Below, one piece after another: positions 11,853 through 21,474 of a stretch of DNA of 22,859 nt (the first letter of the stretch is position 1; the number at the start of each line of letters is the position of its first letter). The position numbers and the translations under genes were made by a program. Source of the DNA: Apostichopus californicus (Eukaryota > Echinodermata > Holothuroidea > Aspidochirotida > Stichopodidae); the NCBI GenBank assembly GCA_020650975.1, contig JAIPMN010027250.1, positions 1,889-24,747 of the forward strand, in the 5' to 3' direction. The notes under the pieces were generated by a model. That model searched no databases. It was not told where the DNA came from and worked only from the letters and a program-made list of their open reading frames with translations.

Positions 11853-11987
11853 ATGGATAAGGAGGATGAAGGTTGGAAGCAGGGAGAAACAAACATTGAT
11901 GCCTCCCAAGTCTTCTGTACAATTATTGATGCTGATCCTGAAATATGTTTTCATTTCTCTTGTTCTATTTTCTCCTCAGACAAATAG
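11853..11987 (+). other. Small 44-codon open frame overlapping the splice acceptor
   Basis: An ATG at 11853 opens a 44-codon frame starting MDKEDEGWKQGETN and ending at TAG 11985-11987, just past the acceptor AG. It would be present only in a transcript that starts in intron 1 or retains its end, where it would be an upstream reading frame 5' of the GAS2-like start. No family is recognised. The charged N-terminal half is atypical of the surrounding AT-rich DNA, but a frame this short can arise by chance. Confidence 0.2.
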
Positions 11988-12002
11988 AGTAAAGCAGCAA
12001 CG

Positions 12003-12164
12003 ATGGTTGGACAATGGCAACCACGGATGATTGTAACAACGTCAACGCCAACGGAAAATACAGCGACCCTTACGATGAACGCTATAACATCCACTGGGAG
12101 GCCAAACCGATACGGCCGTATAGAACTAAAGACGAATACCTCTACGCCATGCGTGAGGACTTGA
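12003..12164 (+). promoter_or_regulatory. Out-of-frame upstream ATG overlapping the main start
   Basis: An ATG at 12003, with A at -3 and G at +4, lies 11 bases before the main ATG at 12014, in a different frame. It stays open for 53 codons and ends at TGA 12162-12164, well inside the GAS2-like coding region. In known eukaryotic scanning, a strong overlapping upstream ATG would lower main-frame initiation unless bypassed by leaky scanning or by another first exon. The frame's own product matches nothing I recognise. Confidence 0.55.
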
Positions 12165-12901
12165 CGGAGTGGCTGAACGACCTGTACAGTTTAAAGATAT
12201 CTGCCGAAGATTTCTTTGAAAGCCTAGATAATGGTGTCCTTTTATGCAAACATGGGAATAAGCTTCAGACTTTAGCATTGGAGTTTCGGCAGCTGAATAA
12301 TGTCATCAACAACACAGAAATGGACTTCCATTCTGGGGACATCAAGTTTCGAGACTCGGCCAAGTCGGGCACATTCCAAGCCAGGGATAATATCAGTAAT
12401 TTCATCCACTGGTGTAGGAACTGCTTAAAAATCAATAGTGTTCTTATGTTTGAAACAGATGATCTAGTCCTCAGAAAAAACGACCGTAGCTTTATTCTCT
12501 GCCTCTTGGAGGTAGCAAGGAGAGGGGGTCTTGTGGGTATGCCCGTGCCTTTATTGGTCCAGTTTGAAAGGGAGATCGACAGAGAACTGAATGGGGAGAC
12601 CCCTTCAGAGCCGGACTCTCTAGCCTCTACAGATGGGAGTCCTCCCAGTTCTGCCACTGCAACTGACATTGAGCCCGAGTCACCCTCGGAAGCCGACTCC
12701 GAGGGTCGGTCCATGGACACCTCACCAGAACCTCCAATACCCAAATCATCCAGGTCTCGAACAAGCATTCCAAAACGATTACCCTTCACTCCAAAGCGCC
12801 GCCAACCAAAGAACAAAAACCAGGTACAGGAAGAGGAAGATCCGGAAGAATACGTTCAGATCCGCCTCTCGGAAGAAGTTCTAAAGACTCTTGACGAAAG
12901 G
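12014..12901 (+). CDS. GAS2-like protein, first coding exon: complete CH domain and linker (partial gene)
   Basis: The exon encodes the N-terminal 296 residues of a GAS2-family actin-microtubule linker, closest in motif pattern to GAS2L1/GAS2L2 and Drosophila Pickled eggs. Residues ~33-37 are IRPYR. The CH domain spans ~45-172, with REDLTEWLNDLY (47-58), LDNGVLLCKHGN (71-82), ARDNISNFIHWCR (123-135), LMFETDDLVLRKND (144-157) and LCLLEVARRGG (162-172), all signatures of this family. Residues ~195-240 are Ser/Pro/acidic. Residues 244-268 are basic and contain TSIP (250-253), matching the EB1-binding [S/T]xIP pattern. The predicted helical start LSEEVLKTLDER (285-296) precedes where GAR normally begins. 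The exon starts after the AG at 11979, and the GTGAGT donor at 12902 falls in phase 0. The ATG at 12014 has a good context and gives a family-like N-terminus. Unspliced reading would add 14 codons and stop at 12946. No GAR exon is visible downstream. GAS2L3 is less likely because the IRPYR and LCKHGN signatures fit GAS2L1/2. Confidence 0.9.
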
Positions 12902-15505
12902 GTGAGTAACTTCGACTTTATGATGTCAGAGTTTTTCAAGTTTTAATCGACTGTGCTCTGCTGAGTGTTTTTTGTCCATTCCAAGATCTGACCCTTTTTT
13001 TAATGTCTTTTGAACCGTGTACTAAACGACTGATCTACGATCAGCAATCTGCTCATTCAGTCATGGACTATAGGTCTGATCATGTGGACCAGGAGAAAAC
13101 ATAAAACATCTAATTTATGCATCAATTGCTGCACTCATCACTTACCTGTCCTCTCACAACAACTGGACCCTCGCTCTACCGTCTCTAGAGTGACCTGGTA
13201 ACCTTTGATAATGACCTTCCCTGTTTAACTGGTCACCTGTGGTCAATCAACTATACCTCCTCATCCTACCAGCCAAGTGTCTAGTTGTATAGAGCTGTCA
13301 AGATCTTTGTGTGCCTTGACTGTCGGTATATAACCAGCCTTAACCTATATTTGCGGCTTCAAAAGTTAACAAATCCAGCGGAGAACAGTTCCTGACCCTC
13401 CTGATAAGTATCATTTCCATTTCTGGGCACCTTTCGTCTGATAGTTTTCCCTCAGCTTTCCCAGTGATGTCACCTATACTTTTGAATATGTTTCAGTTGT
13501 GCAAATGGCCTTGGGTTTCCCTTGCCTTACAGTATTGTAGCTTTTAATTGTTTTAAAAGTCACATGAAACAGCTAATGCATGTCTTACCTGTCTCGAACC
13601 TACTGTACATTTAATGAACTAACATTGGCTGCATCTTAAATGGTTGTGACATTTGACTTAATTACCATATTGCTACAATTGATTAGTTAATACCACAGGT
13701 ATCTCATATTCTTCAAAAGGATGATCTATAGATCACATAATTGTTTGTAAGGAAAATATATAACAAGTTCCTTTTGCATAGCTGGCAAATGTTGTCCCAT
13801 TAGACATGCATTTTGCTTTAAGCAATTAATTTCACATGTATGCAATCTTCAAACAAGGGCTGATTCAAACACTGGGCAACAAGCTCTTTTGGTGATACAG
13901 TCAGTATGCAGTACACTATATTAAAAACTTGTCACCCAATGGGACTGCATTATGATGAGATTAATTACAGATGAAAAACATCTATGCATATTAAACCCAA
14001 ACTGCTGCCAATTGTTTTACTCAATTACAACAGGCATTTTCCTGTTTAATTGATAGATCCATAATAACCTACCCTTGGATGATTTCTTACAAAAGATCTA
14101 GATGCATTCTCTGAACAAGAAATGTATCGACCTGTGGTAATTGCATGCTTGCCTCCAAGCTTTAATGAACTGCCGATAAATTACATGTTAGAGAAAATCA
14201 AATGAAATTCCAGTCCTTTAATCGCTGGTGGTGCCGCTCCCTCTGCTCCAGAAACTTATATAGCAATGTAATTTACTCAGTTCAAGCTGTTTCCCAAATT
14301 TGATTAGGTTTTGATTATATGGCATATGCTTTTTCTAGCACATACAGTATATTGCCTCCAGCGAGCAGATCCAGTGGACACCAGATTTTCTCATGGTTAC
14401 GTCCTTTGGCAAGAGTGGAAGATACTGCACAGTACATTAAGTTGGTGTATTAAAGCTGCACAATGTTAATTGATGGCAGTACCTTTATCTCTTGGTCTAT
14501 TATCTAGAGCAGCTTTTTGCATTTATTTTGATCAAAGTTTTTTGAAGCTGTCCGGATATTAACAGGATCCCTTTGTTACAAAGAACTGTACAGTATAGTA
14601 GTTTGTTACCTGACCATGCAAGATCATTCAAGATATACAGTATGTTCAGAAGAAAAAGTTGGACATATTCCTGAATTGCCTCTGTCGGATATAATATATG
14701 CTACTGTACTAAAGTACTATGGAATAGGTTCTGGATGAAGACAGGTTTTAGAACTTAAATGACATGATCAATTACTCTGTATTAAATTATCTGTAAGCTA
14801 CTGTACCAATGCAAGTAAAGAATGGTACGGTATACTCCTTTAAACTGGCATGCTACTTAGGAAATATCTCAAGTAGTTTGTTGGTGATTGCAAAGTCAGG
14901 CTCCCTACTTTGTTAATTTCCTAGGCCCAAGATGTATTGTGAAAATATTTCATTAAGGTTATAACGAACAGACGTCTGAAAGCTCAAGATATATCCTTTG
15001 ACAATAAAACCAAAACACTTTCCCCTACAGTCCTATTGCCCAATCATAAAGCTTCATTGATGAGCATACAGTATGTACTAATTAGATATTCTTTGCTAGT
15101 AATTAAAGGGTAGTACTTGACATTACTGTCTTTGAATATAGTGGGTAGATATCATTACCAGCTGATTTGCATAGGAAGTACTGTAGTACTTCATATTCAG
15201 AGTACGAATTGGGACGTTGCACCACAGACAGTAATTTAAGTAACATTGTCTGATTAACTACAGGACTCTCTTGAGTTATTAGTGTAATCCTATATAGTCA
15301 CTAGTACCGTACAGTAAGTAATAAATTAAAGACATGTGGTAAATTGTACTGTACTTAGTTGTGTGTAGGATTATGAAATAACAAAGAAGTGGTCCCACTA
15401 AAGTTAGGTCACAAGAAAGAATCATTAGGTTATAATTAATATTCATACAGTAGATCTGTTCTTTCCATAATTAACAAACTGCTCTGATCATAACAGACAG
15501 TTAAA

Positions 15506-15530
15506 GGGGGGGGGGGGTGTAGGGGGAGGG
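15506..15530 (+). other. Poly-G tract with G-quadruplex potential
   Basis: Twelve consecutive G (15506-15517) are followed by runs of five and three G after short spacers. Quadruplex formation is plausible, and length instability is likely. Confidence 0.55.
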
Positions 15531-16279
15531 AATGGATAGGAAATACTGTAGAAAAATGTAATTGCTTCAAAGTTGATTTGTGATAAGTAAAGGAATACAT
15601 GCGTTTCTGCCACTGTACCTGTGTCTCCTTAGAACCACAGAATTCTTGATCTGCTGTATATTTTGTGCATGCAGTTCACTTTAAAAGAAAATTGTTAAAC
15701 AATGCTCTTTCATTATTTCATAAATTTCTAAAATATGTTGACTGAAATAAAAGTACAGTAGTTCAAAATAATATCAAATTTATAGTCCTTGTTATATGGA
15801 GAGGTGAATGTCACTATCAGTACTTGAATTGCCATTGTTTCACTATAAGCATATTTTCACTCACATGTTCATTAATGTTCACACTCTACACCTGTCGAGA
15901 TTCCTCAAAAAAAAAAATTGTCTGGCACAAATGTGTACATGTGCATTTCGTCACATAGACACTCTTCACACAATACCTTTAGTTTCAAAGAAAGTTAAAG
16001 GGGCATCCCCTTAAAAAAATTTCTTTCCTTTTTACAGTATGCAGATGTGTTCAGCTTCCCCCTAAAAATGAGTAGATTTTTGTGTAGATTAAGAGGTCAA
16101 TATTGGATATGGTGGACACATCTGGACTAAAATATATTTGTTCAGCCCGAATGACATTTGGACTAGGCACACTATTGTTTACATGTACAGTATGTACTCT
16201 AGAGATACAGTACATGTGCAACAATCGGTCACGTAGACATTCTGCTTACCTTCACTTTCATCGGAACTTAACGGGAAAA

Positions 16280-16290
16280 GGGGGGGGGGG
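16280..16290 (+). repeat. Poly-G homopolymer of 11 bases
   Basis: Eleven uninterrupted G follow AAAA and precede AAAA. It is one of several such tracts in this intron and is a mononucleotide microsatellite. Confidence 0.85.
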
Positions 16291-17305
16291 AAAACTTTCA
16301 CTTTTACTTTTTTTCTCTGAAACAAACTTACGGTGGCCTAGTTATAGACCTGTGATTGAAAGCAGTTTAGTTGTTAATCTTTTGCCCGATTGCCAAATGT
16401 CCCGTTGGTGTGAAAGTTCTGTGAGATTGCAGTGAAATTATGTGTACAATACATACAAGCATTGCTTGTCATTCCAATACTTTGGTCACTTTTTCCTGTT
16501 AGCAGCACTTGGAATGATTCTCCGATCTCTTTCCAATCATTTCCTTCCTGACCGCTTAACCCGAGTTGAAGATCATTCAGATGTATACTTTCATACTGTA
16601 GGTGGTCTGACCTTCCAAATCTACATGGTTTTTGTTTCAATAATTCCAGGTATCAAGTCGAAGTGGTAAATTGTCACAAAAGTATAATGTCAGTAACAGC
16701 AAATTGCTTCAAACGTAATGTACAAACTTAATGTACAAACTTATTCGTCCATTTAAATACCTTGAGGTTGGTTCTTTGTTCTAGGTAAAAATACAATTAA
16801 ATGCCTGAGATGACGAGTTAATTACTAGTCATCTGTAAGGATGAAATTTGTTCAACAACTCCATTCAAGTAGAATAAGGTATCAAGCTAAACTAATATGT
16901 CTCACGTGCAGTAATATATGGGGAATTGTACAAGTTTCCTATTGATCTAAACTGAACCTATCATTGAATGTACAGTATTTGGTGAGAAAACTCCTTCCAA
17001 ACCTTTGAAAAGAACCAAATTGGTTCATTAAAGACTGCAGGTCATCACTCATGGACCCATTTTCTGTTCACTACCACTTACCTTGCATAATATTCTTATT
17101 GTACTGTACATACCTCAAAGGCATAATTTGTTAATCTGTGTAGCTTTCGTCCTTTGAGCTGTGTTTGTCACCATGATCAACTATTTTGATCCCACCAACC
17201 TTGGCAAGAGGCCTCTTCCACTAGTTTCCAATAATGCTTAACTACTATACGTCCTTTGTTTTGTTATAGTAAATGATTTACAACTTCTTTGCTCCTTTAT
17301 CCTCT

Positions 17306-17326
17306 CCCCCTCCCTCCTCCCCGCCC
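17306..17326 (-). other. G-quadruplex motif on the minus strand (C-rich on plus)
   Basis: C-runs of 5, 3, 4 and 3 bases separated by T, TCCT and G sit in a wider CT-rich stretch (about 17281-17345). The complement meets the G3+ short-loop rule. The pyrimidine tract could also mimic a splice acceptor tract, but no convincing exon follows. Confidence 0.6.
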
Positions 17327-18151
17327 TCTTCAACACACCCCTCTTTTTCAACATATTAAAGATGATCATATTCATTAATTCTGCATATTTCAAATTTATA
17401 AATCTGAGATATTCATTCAGATATTTTGATTTTAATCTTTGTCTTTGCCCTAATTATTTTTGCAAGGGAAACTTTTTTGATGCTATCCCTGCCATTGTAT
17501 CTTTTGTTCCTGCTTGCATATATTAATTTCAACAACTTCCCCTGGCAGCTTTCCTTTGGACTGTCCGAGTAATTATTTTGGTCGTCTCCAGGCAACCTTG
17601 TTTTAGAATATAATCACTAATGTCTTTAATAGCTCCTTATCACAATAAAAGATCATAGTTTTGATGTTGGCGGCGAATACTTTAAGGAAAAAAAAACTTT
17701 TATCACGGGGCGGGTGGTGCGAACTTTTTGCAGCTTATGCTGCCAAGGGCAACATGCCTTCCAGGCCTTGAGACAGTAAAAAGAAACAAAGGAATTGAAA
17801 CCATTGTTTTGAAAACCAACACATACAGTACAGTAACTCTTATAATCAGAGGGAGGAGTGCTAGCTGTGAGCAGTTTGAAAAGCTGTCTACAGCTAAGTT
17901 TAACAGCTCTCTAGGTAGGGAACCTAGGGTTAGCTACCTGTACTGTACATGTTAAAAGAAGGAAAAAACCCTCTTGCAAGCTTTAAGCTGGGCGTACATG
18001 TGTAGAAAACATTTCTTCTTCCGTCTCTGTGAAGAGATCATAGACAACAAATTTTATTAAATATTTAGAGCAATGTCATCATTTATTGATTGTGTTAGAA
18101 GACCTTGCTTAGAAGTATGTTAAAGAAGAGTGCAGCATACTGTCATCCCAT

Positions 18152-18159
18152 CCCCCTTC
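18152..18159. repeat. Target-site duplication of MITE copy 2, left
   Basis: CCCCCTTC lies immediately before the CAGTGGCGG terminus and is repeated exactly at 18553-18560. Confidence 0.88.
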
Positions 18160-18552
18160 CAGTGGCGGAGCGTCCATACAGTCAGAGGGGGCGGATGCCC
18201 CCCCTGACGGACTCAAATGGACTGCTGGCGCCCTTTTCAGCTTTTTACCACTTTTTACTTATTCGCGATTATTGACTTTTTTATTGCGCTCTCAAATACC
18301 TATTGCCATTTGTCACATTTTGTTGGTGTAATTTTCTGACAAAATTGCGATGACACCTATTTTTTCTTCGTTTATCTGCAAATAAGCAAGGCCCGGAAAT
18401 GGTCATTTCCGGCGATCTAGGAAGTATCTTTACTCAAAAAATTTCTGTACGCTTCGCGCCAACCTGTGGTGGCGCTCCGCTTAGATAATGTCGAAAGCGC
18501 CCCTACAGACCATTCTCGCCCCCTCTGACCAATACCCCTAGCTCCGCCACTG
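18160..18552 (+). mobile_element. hAT-superfamily MITE, copy 2 (393 bp, complete)
   Basis: This is a second complete copy of the element at 551-943, in the same orientation. It has the same 12-bp terminal inverted repeats (CAGTGGCGGAGC and GCTCCGCCACTG) and its own perfect 8-bp target duplication, CCCCCTTC. By eye the two copies differ by about 14 substitutions and a few short indels that cancel in length (a longer GGGG run, a missing C-rich segment near the left end, an extra TTTTTAC-like insertion, and a shorter CCCC segment near the right end). That puts them roughly 96% alike over aligned bases. The different target sites show independent insertions. It has no coding capacity and lies in intron 2 of the GAS2-like gene. 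Confidence 0.93.
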
Positions 18553-18560
18553 CCCCCTTC
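18553..18560. repeat. Target-site duplication of MITE copy 2, right
   Basis: CCCCCTTC directly follows the CCGCCACTG terminus and matches 18152-18159. The site is C-rich, so chance matching is slightly easier here than for copy 1. Confidence 0.88.
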
Positions 18561-20911
18561 CCCTCACCCCCCCATGCCCACACAGTACTGGCCCCACCAC
18601 CTCTCACTATACCCATCACCCATTCACTCCTCAACTTTACAGTGGCTGTTGTTCAGTACACTTCGACTAGGTAACCTCAATTAGGGAGAATAAATGATGA
18701 CCTTCAAATTTGTAAGATCGAATACATGCTCTTAACACATCACTTGCAACTACTCTAGAGTATGCAGCCATGGGGTTATTATTTGTCTTTTAAAGATGAT
18801 AAATTTCTTTCCAATTTAAAAGTGAACTACTATACATGTATATACGTAGGTACACTCGATGTGAATATATATGCAGTTGAAGAGAGGACATGTATTTAAT
18901 TAACTTACCTAGATACTGTACAAAACTTTCACCTAGATAGTTCAACATGGGGTGGGGGTTAGAACTATATGTTAATCATTGGGCAGTACTAGAAAATGAA
19001 ACGTGCAAGGCAAGAAAACTAATCAGATCTGTGAAGTAAATTTAATGGCTTTTTGTACAGTACATATTTTGCATTTATGTACATGTACAGTACTTCCTTA
19101 AAGACCTCAAACTTGTGCACAGGTGTTTCATATTCAACACATTTATCATTTTTCTGGAATTTTCTCATTGTCAGCGAAACGTTTCAACGTAGAGTACAGT
19201 ATGATATATAACCTCATGTGTGATTGCGAGACATTTTCTGTGTGTGATTTCAAGTTTAGCCAATTTATAGGCAAACTCTTGGCGTGAAACTGTATCAGTC
19301 TGAAATAGTGTATATAATGTGTAATCTGAGTGTCTGTGCGTGTGTGTGACAGTGTGTGTTGAATTCACTACTCATGCATGGTACGTTACCTACGCGAAGG
19401 ATGATGTACATTTCTTATAGAGGAGACTCTATATGCTAATGAACCTTGGGATGGGAGCATTGCGTAAGGTGTCCTATAATTAAACCTCGTCCGTCCGTGG
19501 CAACAACGCTGCTAAACCGAAGCATGATTAAATATGATCATCACCCTCACGGATGTACGTGTGCACGGTCTTCACACTGGTCGATTCTTTGAAAACAATC
19601 TTTGAAAACGATCCCTTTCCTCACTCGCAGGGACACGTGTGGCTCAAATGTCGACAAAAATCTGTTGTTTATATTTCATGAATATCCTGCATATAACAAG
19701 CACATTCACGTTTATTTTCAATCCTCGTTTGTAAGATAAACATATCAGCCACAAGACATTATAAAAACAGGAATTGAGGAATTGAATGACGCCACGGCAG
19801 TTTTGTACATGGACAAAGGAGAACTGAGCCCATAGCTTTGATAACTGTTTGCCTGTATTACAGACTTACAAATTTTCGTATATTTTTTTCCTTTGTGTAC
19901 AGTAGCTTCAAGTTCATGCTCAGCAACTCCCAGCTTTGTCATCTTTTGTTGTAACCTGACAAAAATAACAGAAGGAGTACAATGGACTGTATAACATGTA
20001 TGATTCATCAGCTGATATTTAAAGAGTAAATGCTTACCATTTAAAATCCAATGACGGTACAGTAAAGTATATATAGAAATTTATGAATGCACTGTCAACA
20101 GAGTGTGTTGGTTTGTTATTTCAGCAAGTTTGCTGTATAATGGTTCAACAAAATCAAAACAGGGTTTTGTTTGCTCACATTTGATTGTATTGACTTGGAA
20201 TTGATTTAAATCGTGTTTAAATCTGTTTGCACTAGTAACAAAGGATATTACAAGAATTTTCATACGAAAAAGCATCCAACTGAAGTTGAATTATATTTGT
20301 TGTTCTATAATTAACTGCATTCATCTGGACATTACCTGTCTCCTATACATGTACAGTATGCACTCCCATCTACCCTCATAACAACTGGTATATTATGTTC
20401 TTGCACTGTACCCTCGATGGCTTTCTCTGGTTCACTGACCAGAGGTATTCTGGTCAAACTGCGCTGTAAATCTCTTGTCCAGTAAAATTATATGGAGAAA
20501 GACAATTTTTATAGCGTGCTACAATATCTGTTTCTGCTTTCCCGTCAGGGGAAGTGAAAGGATTTAGGTTGGAGATTGATCAGCAAATTAACGGTGGAAA
20601 TTAATCTGCTTCTCCATATTATACTCGAACTGTCCATTTCTGTGTTTGGTAAAATCATTTCTGGGTATTCAACATTCGACACTGGCATGTTTTCGTTGAC
20701 CTGGATGAAAAATTGATCACAATTCAATATGCAAGCCCTTATAGAACTTTTTTGTTTTTTGGTCTATTACCGCATTACCTGTACTTACAAGAAGAGTAAT
20801 TAAACACCCAAACCTGCTAAAGTACTGAAATTATGTTTTGGGTAGTTAATAAAGTTTGTTTCTTCATTTCTTGACAGTATTTTGGAGCTGAATTCAAGAG
20901 ATGTGATCAAA
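18561..20911 (+). other. Intron 2, middle part; no gene seen, includes a CpG-dense block
   Basis: No coding exon, RNA gene or transposon boundary is supported. A short TG-rich stretch lies near 19330-19360. The block at about 19380-19660 is richer in CpG than its surroundings and is listed separately. Minus-strand open frames at 19745-20008 and 20081-20275 have no recognisable domain. Confidence 0.55.
19380..19660. promoter_or_regulatory. CpG-dense block with paired CTTTGAA sites; possible enhancer or alternative promoter
   Basis: CpG dinucleotides recur every few tens of bases here, in contrast to the CpG-poor flanks. Within it, CTTTGAAAACAAT (19587-19599) is directly followed by CTTTGAAAACGAT (19600-19612), two abutting 13-bp copies. 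CTTTGAA matches the TCF/LEF consensus read on one strand. An ACACGTGT E-box palindrome lies near 19632-19640, and an acceptor-like CTCACTCGCAG precedes it. All frames are interrupted, so coding is unlikely. A regulatory role inside the intron is inference. Confidence 0.3.
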
Positions 20912-21474
20912 ATGTAAAAAACATTGGTTCATTCATTTATTCATAGCCACTTGGATTATTGCAATAGTTTGCTCCATGGTATTCCAGGGTATCTGATTCA
21001 GAGACTGCAACGTCTGCAGAACAGCGCAGCCAGGCTTGTTGTAGACTGCTATGACTTCAATACACCATCGTTAAGTATCCTCCATTCTTTGCACTGGTTG
21101 CCTGTTGAATTCAGAATTAAGTTCAAAGTACTGCTCCTGGTGTATAAGTGCATTCATGGAATGGCACCCGTCTATTTGTCAGACGATCTGTCCTTCCAGG
21201 TCAATACTCGTTATACCTTGCGTTCTAGCAATACACTCACTCTCACTGTTCCCAGAACTAAACTGAAAACCTATGGCGATCGTGCCTTTCCGTCAGCTGG
21301 GCCCAAGCTCTGGAATGGTCTTCCCATATCTGTGCGGAGTTCTCCCACTCTCAGTCAGTTCAAGTCTTGTTTGAAGACTCATTTTTTCAAGTTGGCGTTC
21401 TATTAGGGTTGTACAGCGCTATTGAATACTCCGTAGATTTTAGCGCTTTATAAGTTCATTTATTATTATTATTA
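20912..21474 (+). mobile_element. 5'-truncated CR1/L2-group non-LTR retrotransposon, 3' end
   Basis: The fragment carries the C-terminal part of a LINE reverse-transcriptase protein followed by a short 3' UTR. That UTR contains two AGCGCT-type motifs (about 21416 and 21442) and ends in an (ATT)n tail at about 21460-21474. AGCGCTnTATAA followed by ATT repeats is the usual 3' tail style of CR1/L2-type elements in aquatic animals. Copying starts at the 3' tail and often stops early, which explains the missing RT palm and endonuclease. The left boundary is estimated from where LINE-like coding begins (about 20912-20920). No target duplication is obvious, which is common in this group. Confidence 0.85.
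20918..21406 (+). pseudogene. LINE ORF2 C-terminal fragment (reverse transcriptase thumb and C-terminal region)
   Basis: The frame is open from just after a TAA at 20915-20917 to the stop ending at 21406, with no ATG at its left end, so it is a truncated piece and not a gene. Recognisable family motifs in order are [75 protein letters not shown] and [10 protein letters not shown]. These are shared by CR1, L2 and related Jockey-superfamily LINEs. The catalytic YADD region lies upstream and is absent. The fragment has no internal stop or frameshift, which suggests a fairly recent insertion. Confidence 0.88.

Larger units (their letters stand above)
2390..11979 (+). other. Putative intron 1 of the GAS2-like gene, about 9.6 kb of AT-rich non-coding DNA
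   Basis: The span runs from the GTAAGT donor at 2390 to a strong acceptor: a pyrimidine tract over about 11950-11977 followed by AG at 11978-11979. Open frames of up to 100 codons on both strands (for example 5741-6028 and 10240-10542 on the plus strand) have no recognisable domain, low CpG and AT-driven composition, and I treat them as chance. The region holds a 26-bp minisatellite, a ~90-bp duplication, poly-G tracts, a possible 30-bp microexon at 9128-9157 and many copies of the TACAGTA/TACTGTA word. The 3' boundary is well supported; the 5' boundary depends on the tentative first exon. Confidence 0.4.
12902..18159 (+). other. Intron 2 of the GAS2-like gene, left part; no gene seen
   Basis: From the GTGAGT donor onward I find no sequence resembling the GAR-domain signature (a GGGWDT-type motif) or another coding exon. 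Plus- and minus-strand open frames such as 16103-16435 and 16374-16640 have no recognisable domain. The stretch contains poly-G tracts (15506-15530 and 16280-16290), a pyrimidine-rich stretch (17301-17330), many TACAGTA/TACTGTA words and scattered sequences sharing an ACCTGTC core that may be an old repeat family. Confidence 0.6.

Noticed and set aside
12265-12816. 183-codon minus-strand open frame opposite the GAS2-like exon
   Set aside because: It is a shadow of the CH-coding frame. The plus-strand translation matches the GAS2 family throughout, while the antisense product matches nothing I know.
12633-12884. 83-codon plus-strand frame inside the GAS2-like linker
   Set aside because: It is an alternative frame over the Ser/Pro-rich linker, whose repeated Pro/Ser codons keep other frames open by composition.
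16103-16640. Overlapping plus- and minus-strand frames of 75-110 codons
   Set aside because: Frames overlap on both strands, include a poly-G run, and have no domain; their composition is like the surrounding intron.
19330-19360. TG-rich microsatellite-like stretch
   Set aside because: Too short and interrupted to call as a simple repeat array.
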